This document shows, piece by piece, positions 9,417 through 19,609 of a stretch of DNA of 64,000 bases. The notes beneath the pieces were generated by a model. That model worked only from the letters and a program-made list of their open reading frames with translations, made no database searches and was not told where the DNA came from. Position 1 is the stretch's first letter. Each line of letters opens with the position of its first letter. The translations under genes were made by a program, and so were the position numbers. The stretch is from Vibrio algarum. GTDB lineage: Bacteria; Pseudomonadota; Gammaproteobacteria; Enterobacterales; Vibrionaceae. Where the stretch lies: positions 2,294,001 through 2,358,000 of the forward strand of contig NZ_JAQLOI010000001.1 of the NCBI RefSeq assembly GCF_028204155.1, in the 5' to 3' direction.

Positions 9417-11093
9417 TTACCCCTCCGCCGAACGGCCTTTCTGAGGGAACAACCCTCTCGGCTTTTTCTGAATAAATAATATGATAAAAATAAGCACTAA
9501 GATTTTTGCGAGCACCGCTCCAGCCCAAGGCTCCATAATCTTATTAGCGATACCTAATGACATACCGGCTACAAGCGTTCCCCATAGGTTGCCAACACCG
9601 CCGAAGACCACCACCATAAAAGAGTCAATGATGTAAGCTTGCCCTAAGTTTGGCCCTACATTGGTTAGTTGACTGAGTGCCACACCTGCAATGCCGGCAA
9701 TACCAGAACCAAGGCCAAAGGTCATTGCATCCACCCATTCGGAACGCACACCCATGGCCCTTGCCATGGCACGGTTTTGCGATACCGCACGAACTTCTAT
9801 ACCAAGCCGTGTGTAACGTAAGATAAAAAACAGGACGGCAAACACAATTAAACAGAAGGCAATAATGTAAAGACGATTAAGTGTGAGGCTCAATAATGGA
9901 TTGATTTCAATCACGCCAGTCATAAACTCTGGTGTAGATACAGAGCGATTTAATGGTGAAAAGACCGACCGAACCGTCTGTTGCAAAATAAGGCTAATAC
10001 CAAATGTCGCCAATAGCGTTTCGAGAGGTCGACCGTACAAAAATCGAATAACACCTCGTTCAATCAAAATACCAACAAATGCTGCAACTAAAAATGCCGC
10101 AGGTATGGAGACAAAAATAGAAGCACTGATACTATTTGGCATTAGGGTTTGAATCACATAAGTAGTATAAGCTCCCAACATCATTAACTCTCCATGCGCC
10201 ATGTTTATCACCCCCATCACACCGAAGGTAATCGCTAAGCCAATAGCAGAAAGCACTAACACAGAGCCTAGGCTCAACCCGAAAAATAGGGTTTCTGCAA
10301 AATCGGCAACGGTAACGCGCTGCTCAATAAGCGCCAAAGCATTGGTCGCCTGCTTTAATAATGATTTATCGCCGCCTTGCTCCGTTTCAATAAAGTGAAT
10401 TACGGCGTTTCTTGCTTCCGGTTGATAGCTGTCACCCAACCTTTCTAAAGCGATTCTCTTTTGTTCTATGCCTGTATCAGATGATTGAAGATCATATATC
10501 GCGAGCGTTGTTCGCATCAGATTGACCACAGATTCATCCGTTTCTGTTTCCACTTTCGACGACAAACGTTGGTACAAATCCGCATCAATGTTGCCCATCA
10601 TCTGCTGCACAGCATGATAACGAGCCGCGCTATCTGCTGAGGCGATATTTAGTAGTGCCAATTCAGTTTTTATCTGTCGGCGTAAATTGTTATTAATTGC
10701 TACACGTTTTATTTTTCTTTTACTGACATTTGGTGTGGTTTCTCCATTCACAGAAAAAAGGTCCGCAAGCGTGTATTTACTCCCTTCTTTAGCAACGATG
10801 GTCACCAGTTTGTTCTCTTTTTTATGGCGGTAAAGTTCACCATTTAGTAATAGGCTTAGTACTCGATTGGCTCGTTCGTCGCCACTTAAACCCAGTAGTT
10901 CAACACCCTTTTCTATGTCAGAAAAATCCGAAGAGAGAAGATTATCAATTCCATTTTTAAAGTTAGAATCTGATTCAGCAGCAACAACAGTCGTTGCCAT
11001 AAAAAGTATCGATGCGCAAAGCAGCAAAAAGACCATTGGTTTTTCAATGCAATGGGGAAGATATATACGGCGCATATCGGTTGGAATAACCAT
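9417..11093 (-). CDS. urtB: Urea ABC transporter permease UrtB
   Basis: Permease of about 558 residues. An N-terminal signal peptide is followed by a periplasmic helical extension of roughly 220 residues, then a LivH-type membrane domain beginning LFFGLSLGSVLVLSAIGLAI. The long extension is a hallmark of urea-type UrtB against amino-acid LivH. The ATG at 11093 is chosen for its GAGGT box; the open frame runs further upstream without support. A GC-rich hairpin separates it from urtA. Confidence 0.92.
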   Translation of the reverse strand: MVIPTDMRRIYLPHCIEKPMVFLLLCASILFMATTVVAAESDSNFKNGIDNLLSSDFSDIEKGVELLGLSGDERANRVLSLLLNGELYRHKKENKLVTIVAKEGSKYTLADLFSVNGETTPNVSKRKIKRVAINNNLRRQIKTELALLNIASADSAARYHAVQQMMGNIDADLYQRLSSKVETETDESVVNLMRTTLAIYDLQSSDTGIEQKRIALERLGDSYQPEARNAVIHFIETEQGGDKSLLKQATNALALIEQRVTVADFAETLFFGLSLGSVLVLSAIGLAITFGVMGVINMAHGELMMLGAYTTYVIQTLMPNSISASIFVSIPAAFLVAAFVGILIERGVIRFLYGRPLETLLATFGISLILQQTVRSVFSPLNRSVSTPEFMTGVIEINPLLSLTLNRLYIIAFCLIVFAVLFFILRYTRLGIEVRAVSQNRAMARAMGVRSEWVDAMTFGLGSGIAGIAGVALSQLTNVGPNLGQAYIIDSFMVVVFGGVGNLWGTLVAGMSLGIANKIMEPWAGAVLAKILVLIFIILFIQKKPRGLFPQKGRSAEG

Positions 11094-11120
11094 GAAATAC
11101 CTCGGACTATTCGTGAATTG

Positions 11121-11140
11121 GCCGCGCCCAAAGGCGCGAC
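11121..11140 (-). terminator. GC-rich hairpin between urtA and urtB
   Basis: In the transcript, GUCGCGCC and GGCGCGGC pair over eight positions (one G-U) around a UUUG loop. There is no T-tract, so it is more likely an mRNA-stabilising or partial-termination element. Such elements give the binding protein a higher level than the membrane subunits. Confidence 0.6.
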
Positions 11141-11158
11141 CACCTAGCGACTTCAAGA

Positions 11159-12436
11159 TTAGTAATTCTGTCCTGAACACTTACCTGTTTTCACGTTGTA
11201 GTTACCACACGAGAGTGGCGCTCTCCAATCTGAAATAAGATCTTTAGAACCAGGTAGGAAATCAGACCAGGCATCCCCCGCCACCAGTCCAGAAGTTTTC
11301 CAAACCGTTTGGAACTGACCGTCATCTTGAATCTCACCAATCAGCACAGGCTTGGTAATGTGGTGGTTAGGTAACATGGCAGAATAACCGCCCGTTAGGT
11401 TTGGTACCGCAACACCAACGATGGCATCACCAACAACCGTTGGATCTGTTGTTCCCGCTTTCTCGACAGCTTCAACCCACATATTAAAGCCAATATAGTG
11501 CGCTTCCATCGGGTCATTGGTTACACGATCTTCATTTTTAATGAACTTGTGCCATTTTTCGATAAACTCATCATTCACATCAGATTCTGCACTCATGAAG
11601 TAGTTCCATGCTGCAAGGTGACCAACCAAAGGCTTCGTGTCCATACCGGACAACTCTTCTTCACCAACAGAGAAGGCAACAACAGGGATGTCGTCAGCCG
11701 ATACGCCTTGGTTTCCTAACTCTTTATAAAATGGGACGTTAGCATCGCCGTTAACGGTCGAGACCACGGCTGTCTTCTTACCAGTTGAACCAAACTTTTT
11801 AATGTCTGAGACAATAGACTGCCAATCTGAGTGACCAAACGGAGTGTAGTTAATCATGATGTCAGATTCTGGCACGCCTTTCGCTTTTAGATACGCTTCC
11901 AAAATCTTGTTTGTTGTACGTGGATAAACATAATCAGTACCCGCTAGAACCCAACGTTTTACACCTTGGTCCATCAGGTAATCGACCGCAGGAATGGCCT
12001 GTTGATTTGGTGCAGCACCTGTATAGAAAACATTCTTAGACGACTCTTCGCCTTCATACTGAACAGGATAAAAAAGTAAACTGTCTAACTCTTCAAAAAC
12101 AGGTAATACAGATTTACGAGACACAGACGTCCAACAACCAAAAACAGCGTCCACTTCATTCTGCGAAATCAACTCTCGTGCTTTTTCTGCAAATAACGGC
12201 CAGTTTGACGCTGGGTCAACAACAACGGCTTCAAGCTTTTTGCCTAACAACCCACCCTTTTTGTTCTGCTCATCGATGAGCATCAGCATGGTATCTTTTA
12301 GTGTCGTTTCACTTATCGCCATGGTGCCAGATAGAGAGTGAAGAACCCCAACCTTGATCGTGTCTTCAGCCGCTAACACCTCACCCCCAAACAATGAAGC
12401 AACCAAAATGCTGCTCGCCAATAAATTCCTTTTCAT
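11159..12436 (-). CDS. urtA: Urea ABC transporter periplasmic binding protein UrtA
   Basis: Protein of 425 residues with a signal peptide (MKRNLLASSILVASLFGGEV, cleaved near VLA-AED), then a type I periplasmic-binding fold starting TIKVGVLHSLSGTMAISET. Family signatures include VVDPASNWPLFAEKARELI and FGCWTSVSRKSVLPVFEE. It captures urea for UrtBCDE. The ATG at 12436 has a GGGAAAAG box and begins the signal peptide; a longer frame to 12496 is unlikely. It is the first gene of the urt-ure run, so the promoter should lie in 12437-12742. Confidence 0.95.
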   Translation of the reverse strand: MKRNLLASSILVASLFGGEVLAAEDTIKVGVLHSLSGTMAISETTLKDTMLMLIDEQNKKGGLLGKKLEAVVVDPASNWPLFAEKARELISQNEVDAVFGCWTSVSRKSVLPVFEELDSLLFYPVQYEGEESSKNVFYTGAAPNQQAIPAVDYLMDQGVKRWVLAGTDYVYPRTTNKILEAYLKAKGVPESDIMINYTPFGHSDWQSIVSDIKKFGSTGKKTAVVSTVNGDANVPFYKELGNQGVSADDIPVVAFSVGEEELSGMDTKPLVGHLAAWNYFMSAESDVNDEFIEKWHKFIKNEDRVTNDPMEAHYIGFNMWVEAVEKAGTTDPTVVGDAIVGVAVPNLTGGYSAMLPNHHITKPVLIGEIQDDGQFQTVWKTSGLVAGDAWSDFLPGSKDLISDWRAPLSCGNYNVKTGKCSGQNY

Positions 12437-12742
12437 CTGCTTTTCCCTTTTTGATATGAACAAATCGTTGCCTGGATATCCATCAGCTAAAAACACTTAT
12501 CCGGCATGTCATTCAGTATTAAATAAAAGGTACTGCGTAGATATGCGTCATTTAGACGAATTAACTACGTCAAATTACGCATATGCAGTGTCGACGTTAG
12601 GTTATATACTGGCGCGTATATATAGATGATGGCTGCTAAATTCCTCATCAATCCAAGACGCACGGAATGCGTCGGCTAGTAGATTTTTTAGACTGATGGC
12701 TTTTTCGACTCATCGCTTTAAAGCATCACCTTCAAGGATGAA
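12437..12742. promoter_or_regulatory. Divergent control region, urtA / permease-kinase, with TGCGTC half-sites
   Basis: About 306 bases between divergent genes. It holds a 44-base dyad at 12541-12584, whose arms ATATGCGTCATTT and AAATTACGCATAT pair at 12 of 13 positions. A second, compact palindrome GACGCA-N5-TGCGTC lies at 12657-12673. The half-site TGCGTC/GACGCA therefore occurs at least three times. Likely binding sites for the LuxR-type response regulator encoded at 16100, which would control urea uptake; this is inference. I found no clear NtrC box. Confidence 0.45.
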
Positions 12743-15700
12743 GTGATTACAAAAATGCAAAAAGTCCCTGTTAATCGTCGTAAATACAACAAACTCGTTG
12801 CCAACGAAATGTTGGAAGATTTTGCGTTGCGCTTCACCGCAAAACGAGCTAGAAAATGGTCTGCGACCTGGATAGCCAATACCGCTTTGGGTATCGTTTC
12901 ATTTTTGGTGTTAGAAGCTCTAGGCGGCAGTATTACCCTCTCTTACGGCTCGGTTAACGCCCTTTGGGCAATCGCAGCTGTGTCTGTGGTTGTCATATTG
13001 AGCGGCTTACCGATCTGTTATTATGCAGCCAAGTATGGTGTTGATATTGACTTACTTAGCCGCGGGTCGGGTTTCGGTTACATTGGCTCAACTATTGTAT
13101 CCCTTATCTACGCCTCGTTTACCTTTATCTTCTTCGCTTTAGAAGCCGCAATCATGTCTATGGCACTCGAACTTTTACTTGGAGTGCCGCTATATCTTGG
13201 CTATATCATTAGTGCGGTGGTGGTGATTCCTCTGGTTATTTTGGGTATTACTAACATCAGCCGGTTCCAGATGTACTCACAACCGCTGTGGCTTATTCTT
13301 CAACTGCTTCCTCTTTTTTATGTCTTCTCCCACCCTGATGCAAAATTCGATGAGTGGCTCGCGTACAGTGGCATCACAAACAATGGTTCTGAGTTTAACT
13401 GGCTATTATTTGGTTCAGCTTCTGCCGTATTGCTTTCAGTTGTCGCACAGATAGGAGAACAAGTAGATATTCTTCGATTTCTTCCTGAACAGGAAAAGTG
13501 TGGCAAAGTAAAATGGTGGCTTGCCATGTTTTTTGGTGGTCCGGGTTGGATGTTTTTTGGTGCGGCTAAACTCGCTTTAGGAAGTTTCCTTGCTTGGCTC
13601 GCGATTAACGCTGGTATAGATGCATCGGTAGCTGCTGACCCCGCTCATATGTACCAACTGGTATTTTCTTACGTTACCGATAATCCGCAATTAGTACTGC
13701 TCATTACTGGTTTTTTCGTTATTATCTCTCAGCTTAAGATAAACGTTGCAAATGCGTATGCAGGTTCACTTGCATGGTCAAACTTTTTCTCTCGACTGAC
13801 CCATAACCACCCCGGCCGTGTTGTCTGGATGGTATTTAATGTCACCATCGCCTTACTGCTTATGGAGTTAGGTGTTTATCAACTGCTAGAGAAAACACTA
13901 CAGATTTATTCAGTCTTAGTGCTGGCCTGGATAGGCAGTATAGTGGCAGATTTGGTCGTCAACAAACCATTAGGGCTTAGCCCTAAAGGCATTGAATTTA
14001 AACGTTCGAAACTCTATGACATAAATCCTGTAGGGTTTGGTTCTATGGTCATTGCCTCTTCAATTGGTTTAGCCGCTCACCTAGATGCATTTAACGATAC
14101 AATTAAAGCCTTTGCCTCTTATATTGCTTTCGCACTGCCATTTATTACCGTACCTCTCATCGCCATCGCGACGAAAGGTAAATACTATCTTGTTCAATCG
14201 CCTAGCTCCAATACACCACAAATAACCGGCATTGTTAAATGCACCGTGTGCGAAATATCTTTTGAGCATGAGGATATGTCTATTTGTCCCGCTTATGGCG
14301 GGCATATTTGTTCTTTATGTTGTTCTTTAGATGTTCGATGCCAAGATATGTGTCGCCCAAATGCGACTGTTTCGCAACAGATAAAGTCCTCATTGAAACC
14401 TATTTTACCTGCGACATGGGTAAGTAAACTCTCCGGTTCAACCAGTCAGTTCCTCGTCGTAATGCTAATGGTTAGTGCCTTTATGGCTGTTATTTTCATG
14501 ATCGCGTTTAGCCAGATCCCCTCTCTATCTGATGAATATATGGACTCGCTATCCATCGGACTGCTAAAAGCCTTTATTATGCTGTTGATTCCGGTCGGCG
14601 TGATTAGTGGCTTGTTAGTTCTGGCTCGAAATAGCAGTAAAACAGCGTTTACCGAACTTCAATCTCATGCTTCTTTACTCACCCAAGAAATGAGCGCCCA
14701 CCAAAAAACCACGGAAGAGTTAGAAATAGCAAAGAAAGCCGCAGAAACGGCTAATAAAGCCAAAAGTCGTTATTTGGCTGGCTTAAGCCACGAACTAAGA
14801 ACGCCATTAAATGTGTTACTTGGATACGCACAACTCCTAGCTGATGACAGAGATCTCACCCCAGTTAAGCGTGAATACGCACAAACATTAAAGCGAAACG
14901 GAGAACATCTAGCCGATCTATTGGAAGGGCTGTTGGAGATTTCAAAGATCGAAGCGGGCAGATTAGAATTACAAAGAGATGAGTTTAATCTAAATTCGAT
15001 GCTCAATCAGTTGGTGGATATATTTCGAATGCAGGCAAGCCAAAAAGGATTAGAATTTGAGTATATCCCATGCCCCAACATCCCCCTTTACATCGCAACA
15101 GATAAGCAAAGGCTAAGGCAAATACTCATCAACCTATTAAACAATGCGGTTAAATATACGCTAAAGGGTAAAGTGACATTTCGCATCAACTTTCGCAATC
15201 AAGTGGCGCACTTTATAGTAGATGACACCGGCATCGGCCTATCAAAAAATGATATTAAACAGATATTCAGACCTTTTGAAAGAATACAGACTGACCACAC
15301 TCACAACATAAATGGAACCGGCCTTGGACTCACCATATCCAATGCTCTTGCCGAGTTGATGGGGGTGAGATCTCTTGTATCAGTGAGTTAGATAAGGGTA
15401 GTTGCTTTACGATGAAATTAATGATTTCTCCCGTAGAGAATCCAATTCAATTACCAGAACTCAATATTGCTCGAATTTATGGATATGAAGGGGAAAGACA
15501 AACCATTTTAGTTGTCGATGACATCTTAGATCAACGAAACTTAGTCTCTAATATACTGCAACCATTAGGGTTTAATGTGCTTCAGGCTGAAAGTGCGAAT
15601 ACAGCCTTAACGATCGTTGAAAACCATCATGTTGACCTTTTTATTCTCGATATCACAATGCCAGAGATCAGTGGTTGGCAACTTGCCATCTCCCTTAGAA

Positions 15701-16122
15701 AGCAGAATATCCGTACACCGATTATGATGTTATCGGCCAATATTCACGAACTGGAAAAATGCAATGTACTCGAACAGTACCATAATGACTATTTGAGCAA
15801 GCCGATTTCAAAAGAACAACTGTTGATTAAAATTGTCTCTCTTTTACCTGTTACTTGGATAGTCGAAGAACAGCCAACGGAAACCATCCCGGTAGCAAGT
15901 AACAACATCATCCCTTCACTAAAAAACCTAGAAAAACTGAAAAGCTTTGCAGAGATAGGATTTCTGTCCGCATTTAGCGAAAAAGTTGATGACATTATAC
16001 GTCTTGAATCAGTCGATGAATCTTTTTTTAATCCTTTACGTAACGACTTGAGCCAATGCAACTTCACAAAAATCGTACACAACATAGATGAGTTAATTAA
16101 TGAGCATTATCAAGACGAATAA
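12743..16122 (+). CDS. NCS1-permease hybrid histidine kinase (frame break)
   Basis: About 1126 residues once the break is repaired. Order: NCS1 nucleobase permease-like domain with about 12 membrane segments (residues 30-475); a cysteine-rich segment (about 500-537, CxxC, C, CxxCC, C, C); two more membrane segments (570-627); a coiled coil; HisKA with His in LSHELRTPLN (about 683); HATPase with LINLLNNAVKYT, DDTGIGL and GTGLGLTIS; then a receiver domain with ILVVDD and the acceptor Asp in LFILDITMPE. The frame breaks at five G (15361-15365), where one more G joins MGGEISC to the receiver part. GTG at 12743 is four bases from AAGGA; an ATG at 12755 is possible. The ligand is unknown, with urea, uracil or hydantoin-like compounds as candidates. 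Confidence 0.85.
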
Positions 16123-17005
16123 CACCATTGTATTGGTCGTAGACGATTCTCCAGAGTCTCTCGGTATGTTAAATGCGACCCTCAATCAAGCAGGTCTTAC
16201 TGTGTTGGTCGCGCTGAGTGGTGCACAGGCACTCACTATTATAGATAAAGTGATGCCGGATATTATCTTGCTGGATGCAGTTATGCCTGAGATGGATGGT
16301 TTTGATACCTGCAGCCGACTCAAAGAGCGCTTGCCTTCGATACCGGTTATCTTTATGACTGGTCTCAATGACTCAAAACATGTCATTAAGGGATTTGAAG
16401 TGGGTGGTGTAGACTACATCACTAAACCGGTCATCCCCGACGAAGTGCTTGCTAGAATAAAAGTTCACAGTCACAACGCCAAACTCGCTAAATCTGCTCA
16501 GGTCGCACTAGACTTTGCAGGGCAATATATTTTCTGCGTGTCGCAAAATGGAGAATTGGAATGGGCGACACCTCATGCTCAAGAACTCATTAGCGAACTT
16601 AAAGGCGATCTTACAGAGACATGGGCAATGATTCAGCCAGACATTGCAAAATGGCTCCTATCAAGCGATAAAGAAAACCCTTTGGCGTTAGAACACTTCA
16701 CCCCTGTCATACAGGCACAATATGCGGGTGAGTACGATAGTTTACATACCTTAATTCGCTTAGTAACACCCAAAAAGATAGGCAATGAAGAAGACCTTCA
16801 GAAAGCATTTAAGGTAACAAAACGAGAATCACAAGTTCTCTATTGGCTGTCATTTGGTAAAACCAATTGGGAAATTGCTCAGATTTTAGAAATGAGCCCA
16901 AGAACGGTAAATAAACATTTAGAGCAAATCTATAAAAAGTTGGATGTGGACAACCGCACGGCCGCCGCAAGCGTTTCCATTCGGCTTCTAGAAGGTAACA
17001 GTTAA
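16100..17005 (+). CDS. LuxR-type response regulator
   Basis: Protein of 301 residues: receiver domain (about 8-125, VLVVDDSPESL, acceptor Asp in IILLDAVMPEMDGFD, Lys-Pro in TKPVIP), a linker of about 110 residues without a recognised fold, and a C-terminal LuxR helix-turn-helix (about 230-295, TKRESQVLYWLSFGKTNWEI and MSPRTVNKHLEQIYKKL). Its start overlaps the kinase stop by 23 bases, so the two make a phosphorelay pair. The likely target is the divergent urt-ure operon or the pyrimidine genes downstream. Confidence 0.88.
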   Translation: MSIIKTNNTIVLVVDDSPESLGMLNATLNQAGLTVLVALSGAQALTIIDKVMPDIILLDAVMPEMDGFDTCSRLKERLPSIPVIFMTGLNDSKHVIKGFEVGGVDYITKPVIPDEVLARIKVHSHNAKLAKSAQVALDFAGQYIFCVSQNGELEWATPHAQELISELKGDLTETWAMIQPDIAKWLLSSDKENPLALEHFTPVIQAQYAGEYDSLHTLIRLVTPKKIGNEEDLQKAFKVTKRESQVLYWLSFGKTNWEIAQILEMSPRTVNKHLEQIYKKLDVDNRTAAASVSIRLLEGNS

Positions 17006-17025
17006 GCTCTTATTTAATCACTCCA

Positions 17026-17060
17026 TAAATAACCGACGCTGTTCAAACGTCGGTTATTTA
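17026..17060. terminator. Bidirectional terminator
   Basis: Perfect 13-base arms TAAATAACCGACG (17026-17038) and CGTCGGTTATTTA (17048-17060) around a nine-base loop, with T-rich flanks on each strand. It ends both the regulator gene and the converging F420 operon. Confidence 0.85.
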
Positions 17061-17074
17061 TCAAGGCTACTTTG

Positions 17075-18085
17075 TTATTCCTCTTTTTCAAATTCAGGAA
17101 TAACAAACTCACCATATTTCGCAATGATGTTTTCTTCATCACCGTTATCAAGATAAATATTAAATTGAGTCACGCCAGCTTCTTCCAGTTGTTTGATCTT
17201 AGAAATGTGATCATCTGGACTGCCGAGTACAGAAAAACTTTCAATGATTTCATCAGAGATAAAATCTAAATATGGATTATCACTTTGCCCATGTTTTGAA
17301 TAATCATAGCCTTTTCGCTGTTCAATGTAGTCGGTCAAACTGCTTGGAACAAGGCCTGAATCTGTACCATATTTTTCAACAATATCTGCTACGTGATTAC
17401 CTACCATCGCCGGGAACCAACGCGTTTTTTCTAAACACTCTTCCATGGTTCCAAAATAAGCAGGAGCTGCTGCCTGAATCTTAAAGCCAGTCATATCTTT
17501 ACCCGCTTTTTCACCTGCGGATAATGCCTGATCTGCAAACCATTTCACTAACTTCGGTTCGGCGATTTGTAGAATTAAACCATCACCGTGTTCCCCTGCT
17601 GTCGCCAAAGCTTTCGGACCGTATGCAGCAATCCAGACTGGAAGGTCATAACCTACTGCCCATGGTAGTTTTACCGGATTTTCACATTCACCGTAGGTAA
17701 CTTCATCACCCTTCACCATGGCTTTAACTTTATGAGTAAACTCTGCAACCCGAGCCAATGGCGCCGGTTTTTTTCCCATCACACGCATAGAAGAATCACC
17801 GCGACCAAGGCCAATATCAATACGACCATCACTTTGCAGTGCCAAGCTGCCATATAAACTTGCCGCTAGAGACCAATCACGAATATTGGGGTTAGTCACA
17901 CAAGGACCAAATCGCATTTTCGTGGTGTGTTCCATACACATCGCCATGGCGACAAAAGATTCACGCCACAAAATGTGGGAGTCATAAAACCAGCAGTAAG
18001 AAAACCCAGCCTCTTCTGCCTGACGGACTAAATTACGAGCTCTATTAGGGCTCACGAAGCCTTTAAACGTAATACCAAATTCCAT
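17075..18085 (-). CDS. F420-dependent luciferase-like oxidoreductase (CPS_4043-like)
   Basis: TIM-barrel LLM-family protein of 336 residues, starting MEFGITFKGFVSPNRARNLV, with the family segment DIGLGRGDSSMRVMGKKPA (about 92-110) and PVWIAAYGPKALATAGEHGDG. It resembles methylene-tetrahydromethanopterin reductase and the group named after Colwellia CPS_4043, found in F420 producers. It is the last gene of the F420 operon, 23 bases after the NADPH:F420 reductase. Its neighbours suggest it reduces uracil or thymine to the dihydro form in place of dihydropyrimidine dehydrogenase. That role is my inference. A RutA-like oxygenase role is less likely, as the other rut genes are absent. Confidence 0.82.
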   Translation of the reverse strand: MEFGITFKGFVSPNRARNLVRQAEEAGFSYCWFYDSHILWRESFVAMAMCMEHTTKMRFGPCVTNPNIRDWSLAASLYGSLALQSDGRIDIGLGRGDSSMRVMGKKPAPLARVAEFTHKVKAMVKGDEVTYGECENPVKLPWAVGYDLPVWIAAYGPKALATAGEHGDGLILQIAEPKLVKWFADQALSAGEKAGKDMTGFKIQAAAPAYFGTMEECLEKTRWFPAMVGNHVADIVEKYGTDSGLVPSSLTDYIEQRKGYDYSKHGQSDNPYLDFISDEIIESFSVLGSPDDHISKIKQLEEAGVTQFNIYLDNGDEENIIAKYGEFVIPEFEKEE

Positions 18086-18108
18086 TTCTTTCTTCCTTTT
18101 TGTATAGG

Positions 18109-18789
18109 TTAGTGAACCGGTGGCGCGATAGTGACACCAGCGTGACTAAACGGTACTTCCTTTGAAATATTCAATCGGATCAAAATTGGGGTAAGCGCTT
18201 CAATACAGCGAGCACTTTCTGCTAAGCCAGCGTTGTAAGTATTAACGCCAAGCTTTTCGACTAACGCCATGACCTTTTTCTTTGCGTCAAGCTGATTACC
18301 ACACACTAAAACATCGCAGTTAATTTGTTGTTCTAGTTGGTTTAAAGTAACAGCAGAGACATTATGCAAAGCGCCAACTACAGGGATACCATCACCGAGC
18401 AATGCTTGCGCTTCCTCTGTGGCCGACCCTTCTTTAGGCATCACCACTGCTTTTGGATTTTTTGGTGCCAAAGGCACCACTATATCGATCAAAATCTTTC
18501 CTGATAACGTCTCTTTCAACTCATTTAGGGTTGCGTTGTGAGCAGAATAAGGCACCGATAAGATCACCATCTCATCTGCTGTTTGAGTCGCTCTAACGTT
18601 GTCCATGCCTTCTATTTGCACACTACCTTCTGGTAGCAACGCATTCATCTCATCTGATATTTCAGCGGCTCTGTTACCATCACGAGACCCAATCACTACA
18701 GAGACGCCTGCTTTGGCAAACCTCATTGCCAGTCCCCGTCCTTGAGGTCCGGTCCCTCCTAAAATCGCCAATTTACTTAACTTACTCAT
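18109..18789 (-). CDS. fno: NADPH:F420 oxidoreductase
   Basis: Rossmann-fold protein of 226 residues. It begins LAILGGTGPQGRGLAMRFA and continues VVIGSRDGNRA, where Ser-Arg after the second strand fits the NADP phosphate. It transfers hydride between NADPH and F420 and would regenerate F420H2 for the LLM enzyme just downstream. It overlaps cofE by four bases. Members of the family share the fold with metalloreductase domains, but the F420 operon context makes the assignment firm. Confidence 0.88.
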   Translation of the reverse strand: MSKLSKLAILGGTGPQGRGLAMRFAKAGVSVVIGSRDGNRAAEISDEMNALLPEGSVQIEGMDNVRATQTADEMVILSVPYSAHNATLNELKETLSGKILIDIVVPLAPKNPKAVVMPKEGSATEEAQALLGDGIPVVGALHNVSAVTLNQLEQQINCDVLVCGNQLDAKKKVMALVEKLGVNTYNAGLAESARCIEALTPILIRLNISKEVPFSHAGVTIAPPVH

Positions 18790-19609
18790 CGAAATAGATC
18801 CTCTTGTATTGGTCTTAATATTTGACTTGCTTTACTTTCACTCGCTGTCCAGTTGAGCCCTCTAAAAATAATAATGGGAAACTTACCAGCCTTACTCATC
18901 AACAAACCTGATGCCGCAGCGAGTTCATCGGCAAACGCGGGGGCAGTGACTTTCAGCTCTCGACCCCATGCATCACCTTCACCAAAAAGGGGTTGGATAG
19001 CCGGCACTCTCGCCAAGCCAATTGCCACATTAGTTTGCCCTAATCGCCAAGGCCTACCGAAGGTATCGCTTATTACCACGCCCAACTGACAATGGTAATG
19101 TTGCTCTAATTCATCGCATAAATTCATAGCACTGGCATCTGGATTTTCAGGCAAGGTGATTAATTGCCCTTCGTGTTCGGCGTTAGATTCATCCACAGCG
19201 GCGTTAGCACATATAAAGCCCAGTTTATGTTCCGCAATTAAAATGCCCTCTTCCTGCTCCGGCCTTTTTATACTTCGGACAATTTTTTTGACTGATCCAG
19301 TACGACCTGCACCTTTCTCGGGTCTTTGTTTACGGTCTCGGCTAACGCAATAGCCTCATCTGTAGGGATTACTTCGTCGATACTGACCACCGCCCCTTCA
19401 CATTTAGAAACCACTTTGTGGGCAACAACCAAAATGTCGCCTTGTTGCAACTCGCTACCTTGTTTTTTTAACGCTTGGATTACGAAAGCAGCCAAATCCA
19501 TTCCCGGAGTAAAATCCGGGAGACCACCTATCGTGAACATCTCCATAGCATCGTAGCTACTGCTGTTTCGCTCAAGATCTGCTGTTGGAAGTGTCGCAAG
19601 ATTGTTCAT
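18786..19609 (-). CDS. cofE: F420-0:gamma-glutamyl ligase CofE (frame break)
   Basis: CofE adds glutamate to F420-0 with GTP. The N-terminal part ends at about residue 107 in a run of seven A (T on plus, 19283-19289); the rest reads on in the neighbouring frame, IVRS...GILIAEHKLGFICANAAVD. It keeps the family signature SDTFGRPWRLGQTNVAIG. Repaired length is about 274 residues, normal for the family. The run is TC-A-AAA-AAA in frame, so a -1 ribosomal slip would also restore the protein; a missed base is more likely. It overlaps cofC by four bases. There is no fused FbiB-type nitroreductase domain. Confidence 0.86.
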
